Below, piece by piece: positions 43,813 through 52,912 of a DNA stretch of 64,000 nucleotides. This DNA is from Betaproteobacteria bacterium. GTDB lineage: Bacteria > Pseudomonadota > Gammaproteobacteria > Burkholderiales > Burkholderiaceae_A. The position numbers were made by a program, and so were the translations under genes. Positions within the stretch are counted from its first letter, which is position 1, and every line of letters starts with the position of its first letter. Below the pieces are notes generated by a model. The model did no database searches, had not been told where the DNA came from, and saw only the letters and a list, made by a program, of their open reading frames with translations. The DNA lies in assembly GCA_016868255.1 (NCBI GenBank), contig VGHN01000006.1:36753-100752 (forward strand), read 5' to 3'.

Positions 43813-44769
43813 CTATTTTGCCTCGCCATTGCGGCGGGCCCTGGGATGGGCAGCGTCGTAGACCTTGGCCAGTTGTGCGAAATCGAGATGGGTGTAGATC
43901 TGGGTGGTAGAAATTTGAGCGTGTCCCAGCAACTCTTGAACGGCCCGCAGGTCTCCACTCGACTGCAGTAAGTGGCTGGCAAACGAGTGCCTCAGCATAT
44001 GTGGATGCACCGTCTGGCCAAGACCAAGGTCCCGGGCCCTCTGCGCAAAGCGGCGCTGAACCGTCCGCGGCGAGAGTCGCTCTCCACGATGATTGACAAA
44101 AACAGCAGCATCCGATGGGCTGCAGGCCTCTTGCGTTGTGTTCAAGGACTCTCGGTGCGAAAGCCAACTCTGAATGGCCCGGGAGGCGGGCTGCCCCAAT
44201 GGGACGGTGCGAGTCTTGCCCCCCTTGCCCACCACCGTGACCTCTGCATTCTCAAGATCCAACCAGCCATGCAGGCCCCCGCGTGAAGGCGCGAGATTCA
44301 GCCCAAGCATTTCGGAGAGCCGCAGCCCCGAGCTATACAAGAGCTCGAGCATGGCCAGATCACGTGCCTCGAGCAGCGGGCTCTGCTCGCTCTGATCGGC
44401 CGACTGACTGACAAAGCCGATGGCCTGGTCAACCGACAGGGCCTTTGGCAAGGGACGCGAGGCCCGAGGGGCCCGCAATCCCTGGGTGGGGTCTTGCGCA
44501 ATTCCTTGGGAGTGGAGCCGCCACTGGTAGAGGCCACGCCAGGCCGAGAGTCTTCTTCGGATGGAGCGCGCAGAGAGGCCTTGCTGCGCGGAAAAAGCGA
44601 GCGCTGCGCGCAGCGAGTGGGCCGAGAGCCCATCCAGGGGTTGGTCTTTGGAGAGTTCAACGAGGACTGCGAGGTCTCGTCGGTAGGCGGAGAGTGTCTG
44701 CAGCGAGTAATGCTGGCGCTCAAGCTCAGAGAGAAAATCAGAGACGAGTGCCGCATTCGATGCCAGCAC
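43813..44769 (-). CDS. xerC: Tyrosine recombinase XerC
   Basis: Resolves chromosome dimers at dif with XerD. The 318-residue protein has an N-terminal SAM-like domain (LERQHYSLQTLSAYRRDLAVL) and a C-terminal catalytic domain. Active-site residues are visible: R in YSSGLRLSEMLGLN, K in VVGKGGKTRTVPL, HxxR in PHMLRHSFASH, H in LGHAQISTTQIYTH with the nucleophile tyrosine. Starts at GTG 44769. DUF484-xerC adjacency supports XerC rather than a mobile integrase. Confidence 0.93.
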   Translation of the reverse strand: MLASNAALVSDFLSELERQHYSLQTLSAYRRDLAVLVELSKDQPLDGLSAHSLRAALAFSAQQGLSARSIRRRLSAWRGLYQWRLHSQGIAQDPTQGLRAPRASRPLPKALSVDQAIGFVSQSADQSEQSPLLEARDLAMLELLYSSGLRLSEMLGLNLAPSRGGLHGWLDLENAEVTVVGKGGKTRTVPLGQPASRAIQSWLSHRESLNTTQEACSPSDAAVFVNHRGERLSPRTVQRRFAQRARDLGLGQTVHPHMLRHSFASHLLQSSGDLRAVQELLGHAQISTTQIYTHLDFAQLAKVYDAAHPRARRNGEAK

Positions 44770-44795
44770 CGAGGGGCTTGTGTCGGCCGGATCGC

Positions 44796-45539
44796 TCAGG
44801 GGCTCTTGCCCTCAATCTCGAGATTGGCCAGAGGCTGAAGGGCCGCACTGGCGAGCTCGGCAATGCGCTCCAAGAAATCGGTGCCGTGCTCCGAGGAGAA
44901 TCGGCCTGGGTCGGGCGAGGCAATGACCAATAGGCCCAGCGACTTCGGAGACATTCCAGAGCGCAGCGGAAGAATGGCTGTTGAGCCCCCTTCGCAATTC
45001 TCACTCACCAGGCCAAGGGCGGCCCGGGCTTGGTGCGCACTGGCAGGCAGGCAGATGGGGCGAACGAGTTCATCGGCAATCTTCGAGAGTTCCTCGCCGG
45101 CGGGCTGCCGCCAATTGCCACTGGCCCTTGCGCTCCACACCGCGAGACCCACAGCGGGGAGCTCAAAAGCCTTGCGCAGGGCAGCGACCATGTCATCTGC
45201 GCGGGCCTGAAGGGTGGGCTTCATAAGGAGGTCACGAAGCCAGGCCATGAGTCGCGCCTCGATCACACGATTCTCTTGGGCGTGGTTGACCATTCCCGCA
45301 ATTTTCTGCTCCAGCCCGCGCACCTTCTCCTTGAGAACCACCACCTGGCGCTCCACCAGGGAAACTGCTCCAGCAGACGGCGCATGCGGAAGACTCAAGT
45401 CGACAAGTAATTCGGGGTAACGCTCCAAAAAGTCAGGCCGCTGCCTCAACGCCCGCAGGAGCATTTGGTCATCCAAGACCGGTGGTGTCGATGCGGCTGC
45501 GGTTGTGGATGAAGACTTCTTGGTTCGACCTGCCGTCAT
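44796..45539 (-). CDS. DUF484 family protein
   Basis: 247 residues. A serine/threonine-rich N-terminus is followed by LRQRPDFLERYPELLVDLSLPH and a helical coiled-coil segment (ERQVVVLKEKVRGLEQKI), then a GAF-like fold. This is the DUF484 pattern, a conserved gene between dapF and xerC in proteobacteria with no established biochemical role. The start overlaps the dapF stop (ATGA). A link to cell division or recombination is only suggested by the neighbourhood. Confidence 0.88.
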   Translation of the reverse strand: MTAGRTKKSSSTTAAASTPPVLDDQMLLRALRQRPDFLERYPELLVDLSLPHAPSAGAVSLVERQVVVLKEKVRGLEQKIAGMVNHAQENRVIEARLMAWLRDLLMKPTLQARADDMVAALRKAFELPAVGLAVWSARASGNWRQPAGEELSKIADELVRPICLPASAHQARAALGLVSENCEGGSTAILPLRSGMSPKSLGLLVIASPDPGRFSSEHGTDFLERIAELASAALQPLANLEIEGKSP

Positions 45540-46435
45540 AGCTCAATTACTCCTTCAAAGACCGTCTCGGCCGGGCCGGCGAGAAAAACAGAATCGTGCA
45601 AACTGCCCGACCACTCTATCTGAAGCACACCGCCCCGTGTCGCAACCGACACAGGCACCGAAGAATTCAATCGACCCTGGGCGATGCCAGCCACCGCTGC
45701 AGCGCAGGCGCCCGTGCCGCAAGAGAGGGTCTCGCCCGCACCACGCTCGAAGACGCGAAGCGCAATCGCACTCTGATTCTCAATTCGAGCAAAGCCAGCG
45801 TTGACTCGCTGGGGAAGCCTCCTGTGCGACTGCAGCCAGAGGCCTTGGTCTTCAATCAACTTGTCGGTCGGCGCAACCTCGAGCCATTGCACAAGGTGGG
45901 GGTTGCCCATGGAGACCGGCGCAACCCATGCCAACTCGCCAGAAGAGGACACATCGAGTTCATAGAGCGTGATGGCATGGACCCGACGGCTGGCAAGCCC
46001 TTGGGTCTCAAACGGCAAGTCGGCCGCATCGAGACGGGGCCTTCCCATGTCCACGCGAATGTTGTTATTGGCCAGGCGCACTGGCTCGATAAGCCCCGCT
46101 CGGGTCTGAACCCGTATGCCCGGCCCCTGGGCGAGCCCCCGATCAAGAACGAATCGCGCAAAACACCTTGCACCATTGCCGCACTGTTCAACCTCGTGGC
46201 CATCGGCATTGAAGATTCGATAGAGAAACTGGGCCTCATCGCCCTGGGCCTTCACCCCGTCGAGGGGCCTTGGCTTCTCGACGAGCAAGACCTGGTCGGC
46301 GCCCACACCCAAGTGCCGGCTCGCAAGGTGCCGAATCCGATCCACTGACCAGAAATCGGCCGCAAAGGACTCGCGCGCATCAATCACGACAAAGTCATTG
46401 CCGGCGCCGTGCATCTTGGTAAAAGGAACGCGCAT
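45536..46435 (-). CDS. dapF: Diaminopimelate epimerase
   Basis: Converts LL- to meso-diaminopimelate for lysine and peptidoglycan. The 299-residue protein has the two catalytic cysteines in EQCGNGARCFARFV and TLSCGTGACAAAV, and the start KMHGAGNDFVVIDA. Both lobes are complete. It sits between an LpxL-like acyltransferase gene (11 bases upstream) and DUF484, its usual place in Burkholderiales. Confidence 0.96.
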   Translation of the reverse strand: MRVPFTKMHGAGNDFVVIDARESFAADFWSVDRIRHLASRHLGVGADQVLLVEKPRPLDGVKAQGDEAQFLYRIFNADGHEVEQCGNGARCFARFVLDRGLAQGPGIRVQTRAGLIEPVRLANNNIRVDMGRPRLDAADLPFETQGLASRRVHAITLYELDVSSSGELAWVAPVSMGNPHLVQWLEVAPTDKLIEDQGLWLQSHRRLPQRVNAGFARIENQSAIALRVFERGAGETLSCGTGACAAAVAGIAQGRLNSSVPVSVATRGGVLQIEWSGSLHDSVFLAGPAETVFEGVIEL

Positions 46436-46446
46436 AACCGAATTAT

Positions 46447-47343
46447 CTATTGGTAAACGGAGGGTTCGCCGGGCGGGCGGGTCTTGAAGCGCCGATGGGT
46501 CCAGAGGTATTGCTCGGGCGCCTCGCGAACACGCTCGGCAATGAAATCATTCATGCGTTGAACCCCGAGCAACAAATCCTCATCCTTCGGATGCCTCCAC
46601 CCGGGATAGAGCCTTGCGCGATAACCCGTCTCCTCCATCCAAGTGACCATCGGGACCACCGTGGCCTGCGTGAGTTGGGCGAGCCGAACCAGGCTCGTCA
46701 CAGTGGCCGCCTTCTGGCCCATGAAATCCGCGAAGACCGCATCTCGAGAGCCCAAATCCATGTCGGGCAGGAAATAGGCCGGAATGCCTTTTTTCACCAG
46801 TTTGGCCAGGCGAATAATTCCCTCACTTCGACGAATCAAGATGGGCGCGTTAAAGCGATTTCGGCCCGCCAGCGCCAGTTCATCGAGAAACGGATTCCCC
46901 TGCCGCGAGTACATGGAGACAATCTGGGTTTCGAGTTGAATCCTGACGCCGCCTGCATCCAGGCCAAGAAAATGAGGCGCCAAAACAATCACTGGGCGGC
47001 CATCTGTGGGTCTTAAGTTCTCGAGGCCCTCCAAAGCAACAATCGCTCGGCATTGCGTCTCGTTGGCCCGCCAGACCACGAAACGATCGAGGAAAGCCCT
47101 TGCGTAAAAGACGAAATGTTTACGCGCCACCGAGTCAATCTGGGTTCGATCCCAGGTCGGGAAGCAGAGCCCCAGATTGGTGGTGGCGATCGATCGCCTG
47201 CGTCGAGCGAGGACCCAAAGAATGTGGCCGACCCAGCGCGAGAGCGCCATCCGATTAAAAGGGGAGAGCCGAGAGAGGCCAGAGAGCGCGATCAGTGCCA
47301 TCCGAAGCCCTCTGCCAGTTAGCCACTCGATGGTTTTCTTCAC
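46447..47343 (-). CDS. LpxL/HtrB-family lipid A acyltransferase (second of tandem pair)
   Basis: 298 residues, LPLAT superfamily, inner-membrane anchored near the N-terminus. The catalytic HxxxxD motif is present as LAPHFLGLDAGG. YSRQGNPFLDELALAGR and YFLPDMDLGSRDAVFADFMG are further family blocks. It should transfer a secondary acyl chain to Kdo2-lipid A; which position cannot be told. It overlaps the upstream paralogue by ATGA, so the two are co-translated. Tandem lpxL-like genes before dapF are common in Burkholderiales. Confidence 0.9.
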   Translation of the reverse strand: MKKTIEWLTGRGLRMALIALSGLSRLSPFNRMALSRWVGHILWVLARRRRSIATTNLGLCFPTWDRTQIDSVARKHFVFYARAFLDRFVVWRANETQCRAIVALEGLENLRPTDGRPVIVLAPHFLGLDAGGVRIQLETQIVSMYSRQGNPFLDELALAGRNRFNAPILIRRSEGIIRLAKLVKKGIPAYFLPDMDLGSRDAVFADFMGQKAATVTSLVRLAQLTQATVVPMVTWMEETGYRARLYPGWRHPKDEDLLLGVQRMNDFIAERVREAPEQYLWTHRRFKTRPPGEPSVYQ

Positions 47344-48230
47344 TCTGCGGCGGCCACGGTGGGCTCGACCAACTCGGGTCTTGGTCGTCGGTAGCGGTTG
47401 TAGGTCCAGAGGTAATCCTCGGGAGCGCCCAAGATCAACTGCTCAATCTCCCGGTTCATGCAGTGGGCTGCCATGGCCCAATCCTCTGGGGACTGCAGCG
47501 CGTCCAACTCAAAAGGCAAGGTCCACTGCCTCACCGACATCGCCCAACCCGATCGGACCCGATGCACCACAACCCAGGCCAAAGGCGCCCCCGTCTTCTG
47601 AGCAAGGCGCAATGGAAGTGTCATCGTGTAGGCCGGGGATTCAAAAAAGGGGGCCCAGACACCCTCGCCGTCTACAGGCACTTGGTCGGGAAGCAGGCCC
47701 ACAACGCCACCAGATTTGAGGGTTCTCAGAAAATGGCGAATGCCCGAGGCCCGCGCAGGAACCATTTGAATTTTTTGCGAAGGACGAAACGCCTGCAACA
47801 AGACCTCCATCGATGCATGGCGAGCAGGTCGGTACATGATCGAGAGGGGGTGGTGGCGGGCGATGAGTCGAGGGGCCAACTCAAAGGCGCCCAGGTGCGG
47901 GGTGAGAACAATCAGGCCCTTTTGCCGAGAGAGCAACTCGCTCATCTGATCACCACCATCGATCACCAGGTCCTTCCAGCGATCGGGTCGACACCAAATT
48001 GCGGGTAGCTCCGTGACCAGCCAGCCCGATCGCAAGGCCGCATGCCAGGCCAAGTTCGAGGGCAATTCAAGCCCTCGACCAATTGCACCCTTCTGGGCCT
48101 GGGCAATGTTTGCGGCAACCATGCGCCGGGTCCTGCTCGAGAAGGCCAATACCGCGAGCCCCAACAGGCTTCCCATACTGCGCAATGCGCCGAGTGGGAG
48201 TAGGGCAAAGAGTTTGAATAGTCTGACCAT
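47340..48230 (-). CDS. LpxL/HtrB-family lipid A acyltransferase (first of tandem pair)
   Basis: 296 residues with a hydrophobic N-terminal segment (LFALLPLGALRSMGSLLGLAVL). The catalytic motif is HxxxxE in LTPHLGAFELAP; GVVGLLPDQVPVDGEGVWAPF corresponds to the substrate block of the family. The active-site acid here is E, in the paralogue D; both occur in the superfamily. A distinct acyl-chain or position preference for the two enzymes is likely but cannot be read directly. Divergent from metK across 141 bases. Confidence 0.9.
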   Translation of the reverse strand: MVRLFKLFALLPLGALRSMGSLLGLAVLAFSSRTRRMVAANIAQAQKGAIGRGLELPSNLAWHAALRSGWLVTELPAIWCRPDRWKDLVIDGGDQMSELLSRQKGLIVLTPHLGAFELAPRLIARHHPLSIMYRPARHASMEVLLQAFRPSQKIQMVPARASGIRHFLRTLKSGGVVGLLPDQVPVDGEGVWAPFFESPAYTMTLPLRLAQKTGAPLAWVVVHRVRSGWAMSVRQWTLPFELDALQSPEDWAMAAHCMNREIEQLILGAPEDYLWTYNRYRRPRPELVEPTVAAAE

Positions 48231-48295
48231 CGGGGCTATAGTTTGCGGATCGCCGATTTAATCGACAACTTGCGGGGCGATTGTTTCATCAAATA

Positions 48296-48349
48296 CCGCT
48301 AAAGCGTTTTGGATGTGAAATCCGTAGCGCGATTAGCGGCCGCAAGGCC
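48296..48349 (+). other. Folded metK leader with two overlapping hairpins
   Basis: CCGCTA (48296-48301) pairs with TAGCGG (48334-48339), enclosing GGAT-GTGAA-ATCC (48311-48323). A second hairpin, GGCC-GCAA-GGCC (48338-48349), has a GNRA tetraloop. The two share G48338 and G48339, so they cannot both form fully. They end 12 bases before the metK ribosome site. Regulation is a hypothesis only. The remainder of the 48231-48371 gap shows an ATCGCC/GGCGAT inverted repeat and no clear promoter. Confidence 0.3.
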
Positions 48350-48371
48350 AAACAGTTAATTGGAGCGCTAC

Positions 48372-49535
48372 ATGTCCGCAGAGTTTCTTTTCACATCCGA
48401 GTCGGTCTCCGAAGGCCACCCCGACAAGGTCTCCGACCAAATCTCAGACGCCATCCTAGACGCAATTTTTGCTCAGGATCCTCAGTCGCGCGTGGCTGCA
48501 GAGACCCTCTGCAACACCGGTCTTGTTGTGCTGGCCGGCGAGATCACCACGAGTGCCAATGTGGACTACATCCAAGTGGCCCGAGACACGATCAAGTCGA
48601 TTGGTTACGACAACACGGAATACGGCATTGATTACAAAGGCTGCGCAGTGCTCGTGGCATACGACAAGCAGAGCCCGGATATTGCCCAAGGCGTGGACCG
48701 CGCCCACGACAACAACCTAGACCAAGGCGCGGGTGACCAAGGCCTGATGTTTGGCTACGCCTGTGATGAGACACCCACGCTAATGCCAGCGGCCATCCAC
48801 CTCGCCCACCGTCTTGTCGAGCGCCAGTCGCTCTTGCGCCGAGATGGCAGGCTCCCATGGCTTCGGCCCGACGCGAAATCCCAAGTCACCCTTCGCTATG
48901 TCAATGGCCGTCCCGAGCGAATCGACACGGTGGTGCTCTCCACCCAACATGCCCCAGACATCGCCCTTGAAAAACTTCGCGAGGCAGTGATTGAGGAGGT
49001 CATTAAGCCGGTGCTGCCGAAAGACCTGGTCAGAGGCGACGTGAAGTTTCTAGTGAACCCCACAGGCCGCTTTGTGGTGGGTGGTCCACAGGGTGACTGC
49101 GGCCTGACCGGCCGAAAAATTATTGTGGACTCCTACGGCGGCTCTGCTCCCCACGGCGGTGGCGCCTTCTCGGGCAAGGATCCCTCGAAGGTCGACCGCT
49201 CCGCAGCCTATGCAGGTCGCTATGTGGCGAAAAACATCGTTGCAGCGGGCTTGGCCAAGAAGGCATTGATTCAGATCAGCTACGCCATTGGCGTGGCACA
49301 ACCCACCTCCATCATGGTGAGCACCGAGGGCACGGGCGTGGTTCCAGATGAGCGCATTGCCCAGGCGGTTCGCGATGTCTTCGATCTACGTCCAAAAGGC
49401 ATCGTGCAGATGCTCGATTTGTTGCGGCCGATTTATCGCAAGACCGCCGCCTATGGGCACTTCGGTCGCGAGGAGCCCGAGTTCACCTGGGAGGCCACGG
49501 ACCGGGCCGAGGCACTTCGGGCGCGTTGCCTTTAA
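48372..49535 (+). CDS. metK: S-adenosylmethionine synthetase
   Basis: Makes SAM from methionine and ATP. From ATG 48372 the 387-residue protein begins [19 protein letters not shown] and has [13 protein letters not shown], the metal/phosphate loop [16 protein letters not shown] and the C-terminal VSTEGTGV block. GGAG at 48362-48365 is the ribosome site; an upstream TTG at 48360 overlaps it and is unlikely. First of a methyl-cycle set with ahcY and metF. The leader is folded. Confidence 0.97.
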   Translation: MSAEFLFTSESVSEGHPDKVSDQISDAILDAIFAQDPQSRVAAETLCNTGLVVLAGEITTSANVDYIQVARDTIKSIGYDNTEYGIDYKGCAVLVAYDKQSPDIAQGVDRAHDNNLDQGAGDQGLMFGYACDETPTLMPAAIHLAHRLVERQSLLRRDGRLPWLRPDAKSQVTLRYVNGRPERIDTVVLSTQHAPDIALEKLREAVIEEVIKPVLPKDLVRGDVKFLVNPTGRFVVGGPQGDCGLTGRKIIVDSYGGSAPHGGGAFSGKDPSKVDRSAAYAGRYVAKNIVAAGLAKKALIQISYAIGVAQPTSIMVSTEGTGVVPDERIAQAVRDVFDLRPKGIVQMLDLLRPIYRKTAAYGHFGREEPEFTWEATDRAEALRARCL

Positions 49536-49539
49536 GCGG

Positions 49540-49728
49540 GCGAAGCACGCGAGGGGCGCAAAAGCCAGCGCCGGTCTAGCGCACGTCGTGGCCGTCCCCT
49601 CTCGCGCTTCGCGAAGTTCGGGGCCGATCCACGTCGGGCGCTCCCCGGCTGGTGCCTCTCGTTCACCGAGAGCCCATGGCGTTCTTCCTCCGCCGGGGGC
49701 GCCCTTGACCAATCGGCCGGTAACGGCC
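49540..49728 (+). other. Highly folded intergenic RNA candidate between metK and the SAH riboswitch
   Basis: Three independent structures lie head to tail in the non-coding gap after metK. First, a 17-base inverted repeat with 15 matches (49540-49556 with 49596-49612, GCGAAGC...GAGGGG with CCCCT...GCTTCGC). Second, a 13-bp stem with one bulge (49636-49649 with 49692-49704) enclosing CTCTCG-TTCAC-CGAGAG (49656-49672). Third, GGCCG-GTAA-CGGCC (49715-49728), a GNRA tetraloop hairpin. None has a U-run typical of terminators. No reading frame here resembles a protein. It could be part of the ahcY leader, a processed small RNA, or metK 3' protection. Confidence 0.45.
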
Positions 49729-49744
49729 ACAATCGCCCTTCACT

Positions 49745-49818
49745 CAAGGAGCGTTGCGAGAGGGTTCCCCTCCCAGGCTTGGGTGGCCTGCCTCGCAGGC
49801 TTTTGCAACGGCGCTCGC
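49745..49818 (+). promoter_or_regulatory. SAH riboswitch upstream of ahcY
   Basis: The conserved aptamer cores are present: GGAGCGTTGC (49748-49757), CCCAGGCTTGGG (49772-49783) and GCAACGGCGCTC (49805-49816). GAGCG and TTGC of the first pair with CGCTC and GCAA of the last to give the bulged P1 stem. This is the S-adenosylhomocysteine riboswitch known upstream of ahcY in betaproteobacteria and pseudomonads, which turns on SAH hydrolase when SAH accumulates. The ahcY ribosome site AAAGGAG follows at 49833-49839. Confidence 0.92.
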
Positions 49819-49845
49819 GAACCTTCAATCTTAAAGGAGCGCGAG

Positions 49846-51267
49846 ATGAGCGCCGTATTAAAAGCAGCCCCCTCCACAGACTATGTAGTTGCAGACCTCG
49901 CCCTGGCCGACTGGGGCAGGAAAGAGATTCGCATTGCCGAGACCGAAATGCCCGGACTCATGGCCATTCGCGATGAGTTCAAAGCCAAGCAGCCCCTTAA
50001 GGGCGCCCGAATCACCGGCTCGCTGCACATGACCATTCAGACTGCAGTGCTGATTGAGACCCTCACCGCCCTGGGGGCCGATGTTCGTTGGGCCTCCTGC
50101 AATATCTTCTCGACCCAAGACCATGCAGCGGCCGCAATTGCTGCCAATGGCACGCCTGTGTTTGCGAAGAAAGGCGAGACCCTCACCGAGTACTGGGATT
50201 ACACCCATCGTATTTTCGATTGGCCCAATGGCCAAACCACCAACATGATTCTCGACGACGGCGGGGACGCAACGCTACTCCTGCATCTCGGTGCCGAGGC
50301 CGCCCGCAATCCCTCCGTGCTCGACAAGCCCGGCAGCGAGGAGGAGACATGCCTCTTCGCCTCGATTCGTGCTCAGTTGGCCAAGGACCCCGGCTTCTAC
50401 CAGCGCCAACTCGACTCGGTCATTGGCGTCACCGAAGAGACCACCACCGGTGTGCATCGCCTCAATGAGATGAGCGCCAAAGGGACCCTGGCATTCCGCG
50501 CCATCAACGTGAACGACTCGGTGACCAAGAGCAAGTTCGACAACCTCTATGGCTGCCGTGAGTCACTGGTCGACGGCATCAAGCGGGCCACCGATGTAAT
50601 GATCGCTGGAAAGATTGCCGTCGTGGCCGGCTACGGCGATGTGGGCAAGGGCTCGGCCCAGGCCCTGCGTGCGCTCTCGGCCCAAGTCTGGATCACCGAG
50701 GTCGACCCCATCTGCGCGCTTCAAGCCGCGATGGAGGGTTATCGAATCGTGACCATGGATTACGCCGCCGACAAGGCCGACATCTTTGTAACCGCCACTG
50801 GCAATAAAGACGTCATCACTTTTAATCACATGTCGAAAATGAAAGACCAGGCCATCGTCTGCAACATTGGCCACTTCGACAATGAGATCGATGTCGCCTC
50901 GCTCTCCAAATGCAAGTGGGAGGAGATCAAGCCACAGGTGGACCACGTGATCTTCCCCGATGGCAAGCGAATCATCCTTCTCGCACAGGGCCGCTTGGTC
51001 AATCTGGGCTGCGGCACGGGCCATCCAAGTTATGTGATGAGTTCTTCATTCGCCAATCAAGTGATTGCGCAGATCGAGCTCTACAGCCACAAGGACTATT
51101 ACGAGAAGGGCAAGGTCTACGTGCTGCCCAAGCACCTCGATGAAAAAGTCGCGCGGCTCCAGCTGAAGAAACTCGGCGCGATGCTCACCGAACTCTCACC
51201 CGAGCAGGCCCGCTACATTGGCGTACCGGTTGAAGGCCCCTACAAGCCCGAAGCGTATCGCTACTGA
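49846..51267 (+). CDS. ahcY: Adenosylhomocysteinase (SAH hydrolase)
   Basis: Hydrolyses S-adenosylhomocysteine to homocysteine and adenosine, removing the inhibitory product of methylation. The 473-residue protein has [20 protein letters not shown], the NAD loop [18 protein letters not shown], and the C-terminal [20 protein letters not shown] signature ending in YKPEAYRY. Start ATG 49846 is chosen for its ribosome site and family start; the open frame continues upstream through the riboswitch and is not coding. Followed by metF after 18 bases. Confidence 0.97.
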   Translation: MSAVLKAAPSTDYVVADLALADWGRKEIRIAETEMPGLMAIRDEFKAKQPLKGARITGSLHMTIQTAVLIETLTALGADVRWASCNIFSTQDHAAAAIAANGTPVFAKKGETLTEYWDYTHRIFDWPNGQTTNMILDDGGDATLLLHLGAEAARNPSVLDKPGSEEETCLFASIRAQLAKDPGFYQRQLDSVIGVTEETTTGVHRLNEMSAKGTLAFRAINVNDSVTKSKFDNLYGCRESLVDGIKRATDVMIAGKIAVVAGYGDVGKGSAQALRALSAQVWITEVDPICALQAAMEGYRIVTMDYAADKADIFVTATGNKDVITFNHMSKMKDQAIVCNIGHFDNEIDVASLSKCKWEEIKPQVDHVIFPDGKRIILLAQGRLVNLGCGTGHPSYVMSSSFANQVIAQIELYSHKDYYEKGKVYVLPKHLDEKVARLQLKKLGAMLTELSPEQARYIGVPVEGPYKPEAYRY

Positions 51268-51285
51268 TTTCTCGCGATTTCGATC

Positions 51286-52134
51286 GTGAACATCAGTCTT
51301 GAGTTCTTTCCGCCCAAGACCGAGCAGGCGCAGTTCGCGCTGCTCGAGTCTGCAGGGTGGCTCAATGATTCACTCTCGCTTCAGTACGGGTCGGTGACCT
51401 ACGGGGCGGGTGGGTCAACCCGCGAGGGCACCCTGCAGACTGTGCGCTCACTTCAGGCAGTGCTCCCCGCGGTGGCTCCCCACGTGTCGTGCATTGGCGC
51501 AGCACGAGAAGAACTGCACGAGCTGCTCAAGGGTTACCTGGCCCAGGGAATCCGTCGCGTGGTTGCTCTGCGAGGCGATCTGCCATCGGGCTATGGGCAG
51601 GCGGGCGCCTTTGCGCATGCGGTGGATCTGGTTCGGTTCGTGCGCGAGGCGTTTGGCGATGCGTTCGAGATTGAAGTGGCCGCCTATCCCGAGGTGCATC
51701 CGCAGGCCCGCTCGGCGCAAGACGACCTTCGACACTTCGTCGATAAGGTCAAGGCCGGGGCCACTGGTGCCATTACCCAGTACTTCTTCAATAGCGACGC
51801 CTACTTTCGATTTGTGGACGAGGCCCATCGACTTGGTGCGGACGTCCCCGTGATCCCCGGCATCATGCCCATTACCAACTACAGTCAGCTCGCCCGATTC
51901 TCCGATGCATGTGGCGCAGAGATCCCGCGCTGGATTCGTTTGCGACTGGCCGGATATGGCGATGACCTCGCCTCGATTCGAGCCTTTGGCGAAGAAGTGG
52001 TGACGGACCTCGTGGACCAACTCACGCAGGCCGGGGTCCCAGGTATCCACTTCTACACAATGAACCGTGCCGAGCCCACGCTGGCGATACTCAAGGCCTT
52101 GGGGCTGACTCGACCGGGGTCAGAGATTCAGTAG
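51286..52134 (+). CDS. metF: 5,10-methylenetetrahydrofolate reductase
   Basis: Provides 5-methyl-THF to remethylate homocysteine. The 282-residue TIM-barrel flavoprotein has the catalytic glutamate in LEFFPPKTEQ, VTYGAGGSTREGT, the folate-binding aspartate in VVALRGDLPSG and QYFFNSDAYFRFVDEA. It begins at GTG 51286 with no clear ribosome site, probably coupled to ahcY, whose riboswitch would then also control metF. It converges with the 5-formyl-THF cyclo-ligase one base away. Confidence 0.95.
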   Translation: MNISLEFFPPKTEQAQFALLESAGWLNDSLSLQYGSVTYGAGGSTREGTLQTVRSLQAVLPAVAPHVSCIGAAREELHELLKGYLAQGIRRVVALRGDLPSGYGQAGAFAHAVDLVRFVREAFGDAFEIEVAAYPEVHPQARSAQDDLRHFVDKVKAGATGAITQYFFNSDAYFRFVDEAHRLGADVPVIPGIMPITNYSQLARFSDACGAEIPRWIRLRLAGYGDDLASIRAFGEEVVTDLVDQLTQAGVPGIHFYTMNRAEPTLAILKALGLTRPGSEIQ

Positions 52135-52135
52135 T

Positions 52136-52858
52136 TCAGGCGCCTTCGGAATCCCTCACCGGAGCCAGACCATGCTCGGTCACTAAAGTGTCCAAGCGAA
52201 GGTCGTGGGGTTCAGAGAGGTTTTCGGAGACAACCGCCTGACTGCGACAGATCCCGATCAGTAAGGGGCGCGGCTGGCCCCTCTGGAGGCATTCAGACAG
52301 CGTGCGGTCATAGAAGCCCATTCCGGCACCAATCCGGTGGCCCCCCGCATCGACCCCCACGCAGGGAATAAGCCATGCCGGTGCCCGGGGGAACTCGGCT
52401 GCGGCGCTTGCCTCAGCCAGCGCTGAGACTTCGACATCCCCGAAGCCCTCTGCCTCATCCGCAACCGCTCGGTTTGAATCTGGCCGGGGGACGGGCAGCC
52501 CCAAGGCGTCCTCAACAAAATCTTCATCGTGGTCTCCAGTGGGGTTCCAACGGCGAGCGGCCAGTGGCGCATCGCGGCCTACAACCACCGGAAGGTGAAG
52601 TCGAAGGCCCCTCGAATGCCATCTTCTCCAGAGCTCGCGCAGATCGGGCTCACCGCGCCAAGGCCAGTAGACAAGAAGCTCTGGCTGCTCGTATTGCGCG
52701 CCCGCGCTCTGCAGATACCCCTCGACCCAGGCATCAAGATGCTTTGCAATCTGACGATCTTCTAGCTCACACGCCTGAGGACTTCGTGCCTCACGTGCAT
52801 CCAACAAGGCCTTGCGCCAATCCTTTTTGGTTCTTTTGTCACTGCGGTGAATCTGCAT
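52136..52858 (-). CDS. 5-formyltetrahydrofolate cyclo-ligase
   Basis: Returns 5-formyl-THF to 5,10-methenyl-THF with ATP. The N-terminal basic stretch (DKRTKKDWRKALLDAREA) and the C-terminal GHRIGAGMGFYDRTLS motif (phosphate/folate-binding) are conserved. About 240 residues; a central insert rich in D and E (residues about 115-155) is longer than in E. coli YgfA. ATG 52858 is preferred over TTG 52870. Folate context with metF on the opposite strand. Divergent from slt by about 54 bases. Confidence 0.88.
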   Translation of the reverse strand: MQIHRSDKRTKKDWRKALLDAREARSPQACELEDRQIAKHLDAWVEGYLQSAGAQYEQPELLVYWPWRGEPDLRELWRRWHSRGLRLHLPVVVGRDAPLAARRWNPTGDHDEDFVEDALGLPVPRPDSNRAVADEAEGFGDVEVSALAEASAAAEFPRAPAWLIPCVGVDAGGHRIGAGMGFYDRTLSECLQRGQPRPLLIGICRSQAVVSENLSEPHDLRLDTLVTEHGLAPVRDSEGA

Positions 52859-52912
52859 CGAGGTGGGCAATCCGGAATGGTCAAAAACATCTGCTCGCGT
52901 TATCGTAGGTCG

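Noticed and set aside
49348..49845. 166-codon upstream extension of ahcY
   Set aside because: It covers the metK 3' end and the SAH riboswitch; a good ribosome site and the family start are at 49846.
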